Under the pieces are notes generated by a model. That model saw only the letters and a program-made list of their open reading frames with translations, had not been told where the DNA came from and ran no database searches. Position numbers and translations under genes: made by a program. From Diphasiastrum complanatum (taxonomy: Eukaryota > Streptophyta > Lycopodiopsida > Lycopodiales > Lycopodiaceae), in assembly GCA_029204225.1 (NCBI GenBank), contig CM055096.1, forward strand, positions 33,399,209-33,463,208: DNA of 64,000 nt, given 5' to 3'. This document shows, piece after piece, positions 22,705-32,729 of this stretch (position 1 is its first letter; every line of letters begins with the position of its first letter).

Positions 22705-24064
22705 ATGGCCTCTACTCAATCAAGGAAGCCCAAGAATCAACTAGCTTCCATTGTTGCACACATCAAAGATTCCAACGAGCATTGGGTGCCCCATACATTT
22801 TCAACTTTTGATTGGGTTTACATGCAACCATCGGGCAAAGGAACTCACAAGGTTGCAAAGAGGAAGCGAAACAACAAAGACTGCCATTGGAAAAGAAGGA
22901 TCCACGAATTCAAGATCGACCAAAACGGCGAATACCTTGCAAATGTGCAACACGTATACATGCGTCGAGATATTTTATTGGATGTGGCTGTTGCTGATAG
23001 AACCATACAGTCACACTGCAGGTCTCACCTCTTTTATTCTTGTGTTAACTATTATGTTTGAATTATTATTATGTCATTGTAATAGATAATAATGTTGCAT
23101 TAATGCCTGGTGCAGATGTCTTTCCTTCAAACAGCTTCGACTGGAAAAACGTGAAGTCCTTCACTGAAAAATTCTCCGCCATACATGCCAAATATGGAGA
23201 ACTAATATATGGTGGGTTGGCATCCTCTGCTTTGATCAAAATGGGCATTTTCTTTTACGATCACATGTACGAAGTTCCAAAAAAAAACTTTGGCCAAGGC
23301 AAATTAGCACCAACTTCTGATCCTGCGATCAATTCTCACGAGTGGCCATATGTTGAACAACTGACTATTGAATTAACGAAGAGGCAACTTCTCAAAGAGA
23401 TTATTGGTAATATGAAGCCAACATTTGGATCCAAACGAGTCTACACTAGCATCTCTGTGCCGATCACCGTATTTGTTGCCATATTTAAGACGGTCCTCTT
23501 TAGGAAAACAAACACGATGTGGGCATGGAAAGCAACAGAATCATCACTGTTGGACAACATATTTGTCGCATGGGATTCAAAGAAAATGGAGCATAAAGGA
23601 GATTTAATAAGGTGTAAGCTCTCTTGTGAAACAATGACCATAAGGTATCATATTTCACGTCAAACATGCTTCTTAAGTTTCATTTATAGGCGATATAAAA
23701 TTGGTCATGGCCGATGGGACCCTCTGGACACGGAGACGAATCAGCAAGAAGTGGAGATATCCATACATTTGCCCCATGATGAAATACGAGAAATTCATAT
23801 AAATAAGGAGTGCAGCCTAGAAGATCTTCGGCATATGCTTGGATTGACTTTTGTTGATGTGCCAATAGATTTTGTCTTCACTCGTAATGAACAAAATGTG
23901 AGTCCCTAATTTCCATCAGATTCCTGAATTTTAAATAGTAATGTTGAATAAATATAGGATTATTAACTTTGTGTCTGGTTTTGCAGATACGGAGACGAGC
24001 CGAAAAAGATCATGAATGTGTTTCATTTTTACAAACAGGGACATTAGGAGTCCAATGGGAATAA
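22705..24064 (+). CDS. Multi-exon gene of unknown function (gene A)
   Basis: ATG 22705 opens MASTQSRKPKNQLASIVAHI. Exon 1 runs to about 23021 (basic segment KVAKRKRNNKD, a possible nuclear signal). The first intron ends near 23115 (GTGCAG), but I could not find a donor that keeps the phase. Exon 2 continues to 23611, followed by a 78-nt in-phase intron (GTGTAAGC...TTTATAG, 23612-23689). Exon 3 spans 23690-23897, then a clear intron (GTGAGT...TTTTGCAG, 23898-23986, phase 0). The last exon, 23987-24064, ends LQTGTLGVQWE-stop. Near the end, VEISIHLPHDEIREIHINKE followed by SLEDLRHMLGL could be a ubiquitin-like or PB1-type fold; this is only a guess. About 360 residues. I do not recognise the family and see no transposon motif. 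Well-formed introns argue for a real, recently functional gene. Confidence 0.65.
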
Positions 24065-24390
24065 AGGATTTAATCTAATGGAAAATAGAAAACACAATTA
24101 GTTGGTTGTGTTTTGACTCTATTCTAATATATTTGGTTACGTTTTGACGTTACTTTTGCGTTGTCACATTTTATATGCCTGTTACTACATTTGTGGATGT
24201 CCAAGGTTGAAACTTGTTAGGGTTTAAATCGTTTAGTGATATGCATTTTAATACTATTACTGGTTTTCTTCGAAGGTTTCCGCTCACTGGCAATTAGGAT
24301 TTTTACTCATGAGCCTAGACAAGAACATACTATATTTGGAAAAGAGGCCAAAACTTTTATAGGGGCACTTACTAGAAATAGAACCTTCAC

Positions 24391-24398
24391 TATATAAG
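24391..24398 (+). promoter_or_regulatory. TATA box of the H3-like gene
   Basis: TATATAAG lies 112-119 bp upstream of the first ATG (24510), with a pyrimidine-rich stretch around 24415-24430 at the usual distance for a transcription start. It lies downstream of gene A's stop (24064), so the two genes probably have separate promoters. Confidence 0.6.
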
Positions 24399-24509
24399 GG
24401 TGCTTGGGTTCTCATTTCTCCACTTCATCCCTTGAGGGTCAGAGTGTCAGTTTTTTTTAAATTCTCTGTTTTTCATCTCTCGTGTTCTCTCGTTTTCAAA
24501 GGCTAACCA

Positions 24510-25702
24510 ATGTCGGAGGAAATGGCACGGACGAAACAAACGGCTAGAGATCCCAGAGTGACTGCATTGCTCCATAGGGATGCACTAGCCACCCTCGATG
24601 AGAGAGAGAGATGGGAGAGCAGAAGCAGGAGTAGGAGTCGCAGCCCTATAGCATCTCAAGAAGATCCGGCCACTCAACGTGAAGCTGAGGAGGACATGGC
24701 CCATACAGCAGTTGCACAAGAGGACTAGACTGAGCAGCAGCAGCAAGAAGACCAGCAGCAGCAGGAGGACCAGTAGCAGCAGCAGCAGCAGCCAACACGA
24801 GAAAAAAGCCCTTCTCCAACGGCAACTGAGCGGGAGGAAACAATGAAGTTCCTAGATGAGGAGCTTGCGGCATCGGGTGAGTTGTTGGTTCTGAATGATT
24901 CTTTCTTCGACCCATTTCCACCAGCAATGGGCATGGACACATCAAATTTAGGCATATCGGAGGACACCACACCCATCGTGCCACCTCCAAGTCATGGCCC
25001 GATGATGGGTCCGATGATGTCGTTGCTGGTGGGTGGTTCTGATGAGGGCACCCCCCGATGTCGAACACAACAAGGATGAAGCAGAAGGCAACCCATAGAT
25101 GGTCAGAGAGAGGAGCACACGAGCGAAAAAGAAAGAATTCTCGCAAGGCAGAGTCTACATCAAAGCGACGGAACCCTGCAGCTCAGCAGCCATCACCACT
25201 GCCCACACCGCCAACACCACCTTCACCGCCTCCGCCCCCACCGCGTCCACTGCCTCCACCACCACCACCACCTCCACCACCTCCACCGCCTCCAAGTTCT
25301 GCCGCAGCTAGCCCAAGTAGGACCGTAGAGCGTCGCAGGGATAGGCTGGCCCCTCGTGCAGCACCATGGGCTGGAATGGAGCTCCGCAGGATGCAGCCAC
25401 CACCTCCTCGACCGCATAGAAAGCGCAGGATCGCAAAGTGGCTCCAGGATATACGGAGCTATCAGAAGTCCGTAAAATTTTTTATCCCTAGGGCCCCTTT
25501 TGTGAGGCTTGTAAAAGAAATAGTCGATGGATTTTCCTTGGGGAACAGAGTTACGGTAGATGCGGTGTCCGCAATACAAGAGTCTACGGAAATGTACCTA
25601 ACGCAGCTCTTTGAGGACTCATTTTTGTGTGCAGTGCACGGGAAGAGAGTCACAATACTCTCGAAGGATCTCCACCTAGCTCTAAGGAGAGAGTGGAATT
25701 AA
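24510..25702 (+). CDS. Divergent histone H3-like protein with exact H3 tail start, Gln-rich and Pro-rich linkers and an H3 fold
   Basis: The second ATG (24522, context GAAATGG) gives MARTKQTAR, identical to residues 0-8 of histone H3 including Lys4; the first ATG (24510) would add MSEE. The tail then departs: no KSTGGKAPRK, but an RS stretch (SRSRSRSRSP), Gln runs and acidic segments, then a long Pro run (about 25196-25300). The C-terminal 91 codons (25427-25702) align over the H3 core: IRSYQKS, PFVRLVKEI, AIQESTEMYLTQLFED, LCAVHGKRVTI and KDLHLALRR match REIRKYQKS, PFQRLVREI, ALQEAxEAYLVxLFED, LCAIHAKRVTI and KDIQLARR. Loop 1 has canonical H3 length, unlike CENH3. No intron is evident in the fold. 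Problems: two TAG codons in the Gln region (24726, 24774) and a frame change at a C run (about 25048-25054). It is a pseudogene, an unrecognised spliced gene, or affected by base errors. A chromatin role is inferred. Confidence 0.75.
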
Positions 25703-25960
25703 AAATATCAGGTACATGATTTTATTTATAATATACTGAAGATTTGGTGTCAAGTGTCTTGCAGAATTTCAGGTTGTGTGAATGCAAATTGTTGTGATTG
25801 AGTTTGATATCTGATTTCAGTATTGTTTATGTGAATGCAGTCATTTGAAAATTTTAGTATCATCTATGTGAATGCAGTGATTTAAAATTTTCAGTACCAT
25901 GGGAATGGTAGTTTTTTTAACCATGTTGTAGATAAGACAGGTTTCCATGTCGTGGCATGG
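25703..25960. other. 3' flank of the H3-like gene
   Basis: AT-rich, with direct repeats of a TTATGTGAATGCAGT-type word (about 25825 and 25863). Likely 3' UTR and spacer. Confidence 0.4.
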
Positions 25961-26033
25961 AAATCACGCCAAGGCGTGACCAGGGGATGTTTGACCTGGT
26001 CAAACGTCCCCTGGTTGCGCCTTGGCGTGATTT
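25961..26033. repeat. Large nested palindrome 1
   Basis: Arms of about 36 bp (AAATCACGCCAAGGCGTGAC... and its complement ending GGCGTGATTT) meet with a one-base loop in TTTGACC-T-GGTCAAA. Only about three positions mismatch, at least some of which would be G-U pairs in RNA. Each arm itself contains a small palindrome (CACGCC-AA-GGCGTG). It lies between the convergent H3-like gene and the minus-strand gene C. Confidence 0.95.
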
Positions 26034-26105
26034 TCACGCCAGGGCGTGACCAGGGCCCGTTTGACCAGGTCAAATGGGCCCTGGTCGCGCCCTGGCGTGA
26101 AAATC
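26029..26105. repeat. Large nested palindrome 2
   Basis: Second copy of the same design, sharing GATTT with the first. Arms of about 38 bp from GATTTTCACGCCAGGGCG to CGCCCTGGCGTGAAAATC, a one-base loop in TTTGACC-A-GGTCAAA, about two mismatches. GC content is far higher than around it. Together the two form a tandem of about 68-bp units, each a hairpin. Confidence 0.95.
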
Positions 26106-26151
26106 ACGTCGCGTAAAAAAAGGAGGAGAAATCTTTATCAGAAAAAAAAAA

Positions 26152-27437
26152 TTAAATTCTAAATTCAATGAATAAGCACATTATATAATGACAACAGAGA
26201 ATTAGGAGAGTCCACAAGAAAAAAATGACAAAATCTTTATTCACATGTCCATCTGGGCTGTACTTGTTGCTGAAGCAGAAAATTAAGTTGTTGGGCAAGT
26301 TCCCAATGTAGTGGGCCATAGACCTGTCCAGAGTTCCTGCTTCAACTTTCTCCCGAGAGCCACCCCTTCGCATTGCAAATGCATCAAGCTCCACTGCATC
26401 CTGCATTTGGTTCAAATTATTGCAAAATGAGTTTAATGAAGACAAACAAACATAACAAGCACACGCAAGTTGAATTGTTGGGTCAGACTTGCCTCGGTGC
26501 CTTCATCAATGTCTTCGGTTTGCGCAAGGTTAATTCCTTTGCCTTTGTACTTCACGTCAGTAGTTTTTCCTTCGAGTACCTCGAATGGCCTCGTTTGAAC
26601 TGGTGGTGGTTGAAGCGTTTTCAATTGGCAAAGCACCCTTGTCAGTGCTTGCTCGGTGGTGTCCGTGTCATGCCCGATCAGCTTCTCATACGTGTCATCG
26701 GGCTGGGTGTGATCGAAAGTGGAACTGCCATTCTGCAAATTTACCAAGGCTATCAGCATCTCATCTTCTCGCAAGCCGAGAATATGTTGCAAGTCATGCA
26801 TGAACACATACTCCTGCCCATCAATGATGATTGGAGCAAAGCCATGGATTCGAAGCACGACATCATCGGACTCATCTATATCTGGCTCCGCTGATGTGGA
26901 TGCACCTGTTGCCTCTTGCGCAGCCAAGACTGCTTCGTGCTCCGCAGATAAATCTTCCTCTTCACCCGGGTCGTTCATCTCATTCACTTGCTCACTAGGA
27001 TTGTGTTTGTTGCTGGCCACAATCGCTGTAAACTCATTAAGCAAAAAAATAACAGTAATCTCACCGGATAGAAACTTCTTTCCTACACTTTCAAGATCAA
27101 AAGTTTTCAGCTGATCCTTCGTCAGCTCCAAGTAATGATCGTTACCCAAGTGACTAATAAATCTGTTGAGACGAGCGATAAAGAGTCTATTTCCTTTCCA
27201 TATATAGCTAAGCAAGTTATATGGAATCCACATGATAGTTGAGCCAGGAATTTGTATGGCATAAGGCTTCAAAGTTTCATCTATATACTCACTCACGTAC
27301 GTGAATGCATCCGTATTAGCCCGTAGAGTGGCAAGCGTGTCTATTCTACCAGTAAACATACAATAAATACGATCTAACTGATCTAAAAACTCTGTGGAGG
27401 CTAGCAGATTGGCCAACTCTATTTTAGGGGACGACAT
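26152..27437 (-). CDS. Two-exon gene of unknown function (gene C)
   Basis: ATG at 27437 gives MSSPKIELANLLASTEFLDQ. Exon 1 runs to 26493. Then comes a 92-nt intron (26401-26492) with a GC donor, GAG|GCAAGT, and acceptor AATGCAG|GAT, in phase 0 on both sides. Exon 2 (26400-26152) begins DAVELDAFAMRRGGSREKVE and includes AHYIGNLPNNLIFCFSNKYS. The mid part is acidic (PGEEEDLSAEHEAVLAAQEA; DIDESDD), followed by GQEYVFMHDLQHILGLREDE. There is no membrane segment in exon 1; the hydrophobic end of exon 2 may be read-through of a further intron. About 315 residues plus up to 83. It lies head-to-tail 216 bp downstream of the DDE-like gene. Family unknown. The perfectly phased intron supports a real gene. 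Confidence 0.65.
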
Positions 27438-27653
27438 TGTTATGCAACTAAGAACACTAATTGACCAGCAAACTAGTAGTCTAATTGAACAAGACAAGCT
27501 AAATTACGAGGAAACAAATTCATCAGTTTCCGTAGTTTCTCTAGCGCTGTTTTCCAAAACATTGGATGTTGGTGTCCTCGGCATCCATCTCTTTCCAACT
27601 CGGACTCTAGACATCCTCCATTCTTGATGCCTTGTTCTAGCATTAGAGGACTG

Positions 27654-28742
27654 TCATGTTGTCTTTCTGACTGAATTTGAATTGGAGATCATTGAACACA
27701 ACTCTTCAGTTCTTGTGTTTTGAAAGTGTCCTCGGCCCAAAACTCCTATGTAAAACCATTGGAATATCTCAACCAATGCATTGCTAAGACCCTTTCCTCC
27801 ACCATGCCGTGAATTTTTGAAGTACGCAGCCTTTGTCCTGTAATGACTCTTTTCCATGCCTTGCGTATTCCAAATAGCTAATGATCCATAGGTTTTCATA
27901 AACCAAGGTCCATGAGCATAGAAGATGTGCTATTCATAGAAAATTTGTATTAGTTTAAATCTTTACAAATACATAAATACGAAAGTAAAAAATATGAGAC
28001 ACAAATACCATATAGTGAGTTATGTGTGTTTCTCCCCATGCATCGATCATCAATTCAGTAAATGTTTTGACTTCTCTTGCGTATCTATCCAAATCTTCAT
28101 CTCTCACAATCTTTTTGTTGATAGTTTGTGACAAGGCATCAAATGCTTGCCAAACCTTAGCACGTGTACTTGCCATGCGAGGATTTGAGCCAATATTTGT
28201 TGTGCATTGACATATTTTCCTCCAGTACTCCCCTTCAACACTGCTTTCACGTGTAATATGATTTGACAATAGGTGCTCGCTTTCGCATCACCCATTGAAA
28301 CTTTTGCTGGAACATCTTGCATTTTTCCACTCATCTCAACGTCTTTGGTAAGACTCATGTGGCCCCCGTGCAATCCCATATCGGATAAAATTATCTCTAG
28401 ATTTCTAATGCTAACATCTGCTCTTGAACAATGCAAAAATAATAATTTGTCCAGTATTCGTAATTTACCATGCATTGTGCAAAAATTGACTCTTTCGAGA
28501 GGAATGTTCAACACAGGACTCCAAGCTTTGCCTAGATTGTGCCTATTTGGTGCAAGACGTTGGTTGCAATTCAAAATACTTTTGTTCCGCCCAGATTCAA
28601 ACATACAATATATACAAAAATTCTTTGCATTTGCACCAAAACCACAACCGTACATGCATTTCAAAGTCTTCAAATCAGCAGCTAGGTGCCATTCTACAGC
28701 AAAGCTTTCTCCTTCAACTTTGAAATTGCAACCCTCCCACAT
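27654..28742 (-). CDS. DDE-transposase-like protein, partial, with one intron and one frameshift
   Basis: The minus frame from 28742 contains VEWHLAADLKTLKCMYGCGF and FCIYCMF, matching the D...CxxC block that many DDE transposases show (…D.K.L...G…C.YC). Downstream RVNFCTMHGKLRILDKLL, then after a one-base shift near 28275-28290 SNHITRESSVEGEYWRKI. An intron of 79 nt (27930-28008, GTATTT...GAATAG, phase 0) joins WGETHITHYM to HIFYAHGPWFMKTYGSLAIW and NTQGMEKSH. The GS...QG(M/L)EK motif recalls the catalytic Glu region of a widespread, poorly named eukaryotic transposase group; this assignment is from memory of motifs, not a search. The 5' part is missing or in exons beyond 28742. Stop at 27654. 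It could power mobility of the island at 22.5-28.7 kb, which would make genes A, C and H3-like its cargo; this is inference. Confidence 0.55.
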
Positions 28743-30024
28743 TGCATTTTAGGTGTCGGTAAACTCCGAGAACAATATAATATACTTTCTTGTTAGTCAC
28801 CATCAATGACATTTGAAGCATTGTAACTTTCATATGCAAAAATTTAGCGAGATCACTAACCATTCACCACAATCCACCACCACCATCATGTTCAACTATA
28901 CTAACATCTGATTCCATCCATCAACTATATGCACCATCACCCATCTTGCCTACATAAGATAGGAGTCAAGCCCCTTGTATACCTTGGATGCTCTTGTGGT
29001 CAAGATATAATATATGAAAGACCTCAATATCTATGACTAAATCACCTTGTTCTAGATTAGACTTATTGAATTATTCGACACTCCATGTTCCATTACCACT
29101 TCTTCATCGATAATACTCAATGTCACAATATTGGATAAAATAAAATTATTTGATTTTATAGAAACTGCTTATGATTTTGTGATTAAACTATCAATGGCCA
29201 TCATCAGTCAATCTTGTACACTTGGGCATTTTGATGTACAATGGTAGGATGATGAAATTTTTACAATTTTACAAAAAGGCATGTGAGGTACATGCTTATA
29301 ACATATTTGGAAAAAAACTTAGTCTATTTAGCATGGCACTAATAGATGTCACCAATAATTGGTTATTGAAGAACATTATATTGCAGGCCATGAAAGTGGT
29401 GTTGATCAAGCAGTTTCAACTTTTTAAAATCCTAAAAAGCCTTTTCATATACTTTAGTAAAGCAAACATGAATATGAGTACAAAATCACATAAAATGTAT
29501 TATGTGATTGTACATTGAGTGTAATTTAGATACAATTGTTGTTCATCATGTACTAATGTCATTGATGGTCAATCTCTCTAAGGAAAATTTCTATAAAATA
29601 AAAAGACAAAAAGCCTATAATGCACTTAGAAAAGCTATGGATGGTGTCATGTTGGAAAAGAACAATAGATTTGACAAGGAATTAGATTTGTTCCAATCCC
29701 AATGTACCTTATGCTTATTGATCAAACATAAAACACACAAGAATGCGCATCCTTGTCTGGTTTCGACGGGTCCACCATCCTTTTGATTTTTCAACAATTT
29801 AAGAAAAAGGCACATCAAGCTCAAATTGACAAATTGATGTGAGATTTGATGCAAAAAATGGGTCGCAAATTGAAGGTTGTCCAATTTAATCTCAAATGCA
29901 TAAAATCTGCTCAACATGCTTGTCCAACATTTAAAGTGTAGTAGTGTGCGATGTCCAATTTGTCAAAAAAATTATATTACTAATGGATGTAGAAAGGCAA
30001 AGCTAGTTTGATCCACCCAGCCAA
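28743..30024. other. Spacer without identified gene
   Basis: AT-rich. Frames at 29222-29518 and 29508-29786 are short, Lys/Phe-rich and without domain. May contain 5' exons of the DDE-like gene, which I could not define. Confidence 0.35.
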
Positions 30025-30355
30025 TGCACTCTCTTATATAATGCCTCTCCTAGCCCAGTGTGAGTTTGCATGGATGCGGTAGGTGGTAGTTGTTGCTGTT
30101 GACACCCACCGACATGGTGTATGCATGATTGATTGTTGCATGCTAGGTCCTAGTCCCGTCATTGGAGGACTGCATGGTCCCCTACTATCATGCATGTGTT
30201 TGCATGCATTTGCAGGTATATGTATGGGCATTACTAGCTCTCATACCTATTGCATGGTATGCATGCATGCCTTTGACTCACATTGCCTTCTGCCCTTCGA
30301 TGGTTAGCTACACCTAGAAGTATTGTTGGATAGGTATTGGTGTGGTCTCGTAACA
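30025..30355 (-). repeat. 3' LTR of a chromovirus (minus strand)
   Basis: The right end TAACA at 30355 is preceded, on the minus strand, by the purine tract GGGGGAGGGAG (30356-30366). The left end TGCACTCTC at about 30025 and CTCTCCTAGCCCAGTGTGAG correspond to the LTR at 59294-59591 (TGTTCTCTA..., CCTCCTAGCCCAGTGTGAG). Same family, diverged in the middle. Confidence 0.8.
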
Positions 30356-30830
30356 CTCCCTCCCCCTTGAGAGTTGTCTTGGTCCTCCAAGACAAAATCT
30401 GAATATAACTGTCGAAGTATATTGCCCTTTCTCCAACTGGCATTCTCAACTGGCTGATCCTTCCACTTGATTAAATATTCTTGATATAGGATATGACATG
30501 TCTGCGTCTCCCTAGAACTAAGAATACTTTCTGGCTCATGTGGAAGTTGCTGAGAATCCATCGGAGGAACTAGACCACTGTTTCTGACTTGATTATATGA
30601 TCTAGTTATAGCCCTTCGTAATTGATGAACATGGAATACTGGATGGACTTTAGTACTGGTTGGGAGTTCTAGCTCAATAGAAGCTTTGCCTATTCTTCTA
30701 AAAATGGTAAAGGGCCCACAATTCCTAGGAAATAACTTAGCACACACTTCTATTTTGAGGGTTCTAGAATTAGCTGGGACTCGAAAGACTTTCTCACTAG
30801 GGGAGAATTGAATATCTCGTCTATGTGGAT
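30356..30830 (-). pseudogene. Chromovirus integrase tail with chromodomain
   Basis: The minus frame reads CAKLFPRNCGPFTIFRRIGK, VHPVFHVHQLRRAI, then the chromodomain ILSSRETQTCHILYQEYLIK and WKDQPVENASW. It matches the intact copy at 59603-60052 residue by residue with scattered changes. The chromodomain would bind modified histone tails and steer integration into heterochromatin. Beyond about 30830 the similarity stops, so only the 3' end of the element is here. Confidence 0.88.
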
Positions 30831-30889
30831 ATATGCATACTGCTTAGCTCAATGTTGGTATGTTATGCTTAGCATGTGTTACCATCTGT

Positions 30890-32729
30890 ATAGGCAATAC
30901 CGACCCCCTGGTCCACCACCTTACAATCCTCAACGGACCTATCAGCGACCAGGACAATTTCAACCACGTCTTCTAGGCCCACAACAGTATCCGCCTAGAC
31001 AACCTTATGTAGTAAAAGCCTTTGATGTTGAGAACGAGTCTTTTCGCATTCCATCAGGACAAAGTGAGCTTGTCGTCTCACTGGATATTTCAGTAATCCA
31101 TGTGTTGGGATTTCCTAACGACGATGAAACCATCCATGGAAGCAGCATGGTATATGACCACAACTACCTGAAGCCCTTCTCTAAAGATGATGGTACGACA
31201 ACTATTTTCACAAATGATGGCTATGCAATCCGCTATATCAAGGATAAAGAGCTACGAGAAGTGGCACAGTTACTACACATGCTGATCAAAGTCCAGACAC
31301 CTAGAATGGGCCGAATTTCCCTCACTGATCTATTCGCCTTATCTTTCGCGATGGGGGAGCAAGACATTCAACACTACAACTGAGCAAACAAGCTGATGAA
31401 GAAACTACATGTAGCTTTGAAGGCCAAGAAGGCCATGACCAAGGTGGAGCATATCCTAGCGATGGTCCTGACTCAACACTTGGGGGCCCAACGTGCAATG
31501 AGAATCACCGACATCCAGACAAAGTACCCCGATGTGCCGCACCAAGCCACCCAACGCGCACACAGCCACCCATCGTGCACAAACCTTCAAGCGCCTATTG
31601 CCTGAAGGCAAATCACCCATGAGGATCACGCGCCGTAGAAAGTCCAGTAAAGCAACAAAGCCTGAAGAAGGTGAAGTCGCCGGCGAAGCAGATCCACAAC
31701 AAGAAGCTCCACAAGACATTGGTGTGCAAGAAGCAGCTGAGGCGGATATTGGCAATGATGGCTTTGGTAGAGATGACTCGGGCACCTTTGACCACACGTT
31801 GGTGGCCCACCAGAACTCCGCTCAACTAGCGGCCATTCTTACCAGTACGGCCCCTCTAGCAACAATCATCACAATAGCAGGCCTATCAACACAGAAGCAA
31901 CTTCCGGCAATATCCCAGGCGGATCAGACAGCCTCACTCGATGCCACCACTGCGGTCCTCCCGTCCACCCCACCCTCCATCACTGTCACTGCTTCCTCCC
32001 CTCCCATCACCATTTCTGTTTCTTTACCATCCCCCACCCCCCAATCACCACCCCCCATCATCACTACTAGCCTCTCTTTCGCATTTGAATTTAACTTTGA
32101 TTCTAATTCTTTCGCCGCTCAACTCCAACAAACTACCGTTACCATTATTTCTTTTACCACATCTTCTATTGTCACTCAACCCCCACCCGCTATTCCTATC
32201 CACGATCAACCTAGCTCTTCACAACTACCTCCACAACACGATACCTAAATCCCTCCATTCACTCATATCCCTCCACTCACTAATATTCCCCCACAATACC
32301 CGAATAAAAGTGAACCCCTTCCTTACCTAGCTCCTTGGGAGCAGCTCTTCCCTTTGGTGCAAAAGGCATCACGACGCTTAGACTTACCTTGCTCAGTCCA
32401 TTGCTTATTACCAATCATTTTGAGACACAACACTGCAGGAAAATCTTGTGCTGACCAGACAATCAGGATGTGGCACAAGTAGTGAAAGAAGCCAACAAAC
32501 AAGCAACACGTGCACGTCGGGACGAAGAACTCACTGCCGACCAAATGGACCAAATGCAAGAGCGCATGGATCAGCCTCAAGCAGAACTCAACTAGAATAA
32601 CACACAACTCAGCCAGCTCCAGCAATGCTTGGATGCCAAAACTAGTTCCAACCAAGAATTATGTGCTGCTATGATGGGACAAATCAATCAGATTGATTTC
32701 CAATTATTTGCTCCACTTCCTATTCCAGA
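30890..32729 (+). pseudogene. Degenerate Gag-like or structural gene, unrecognised
   Basis: The plus strand begins with a Pro/Gln/Tyr-rich stretch (YRQYRPPGPPPYNPQRTY; GQFQPRLLGPQQYPPRQPYV), then a compact segment (LDISVIHVLGFPNDDETIHG, RISLTDLFALSFAMGEQDIQ), a stop at 31381, a basic patch ITRRRKSSKATKPEEGEVAG, a Ser/Thr/Pro-rich stretch, and finally a coiled-coil-like end (RRDEELTADQMDQMQERMDQ, a stop, then QLSQLQQCLDAK). The overall layout (disordered linker, folded domain, coiled coil) recalls retroelement Gag or a plant structural protein, but no zinc knuckle or enzyme is present. The last codons before the apparent stop (32730 onward) belong to an inserted LTR fragment. Function not assigned. 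Confidence 0.4.

Noticed and set aside
25223-25579. Minus-strand ORF rich in Trp and Arg opposite the Pro run
   Set aside because: Shadow of the CCN proline codons in the H3-like gene.
24510-25702. H3-like gene as a centromeric H3 (CENH3)
   Set aside because: Loop 1 between helices 1 and 2 has the same length as canonical H3, whereas CENH3 usually has extra residues there, and CENH3 tails do not begin MARTKQTAR followed by Gln/Pro runs.
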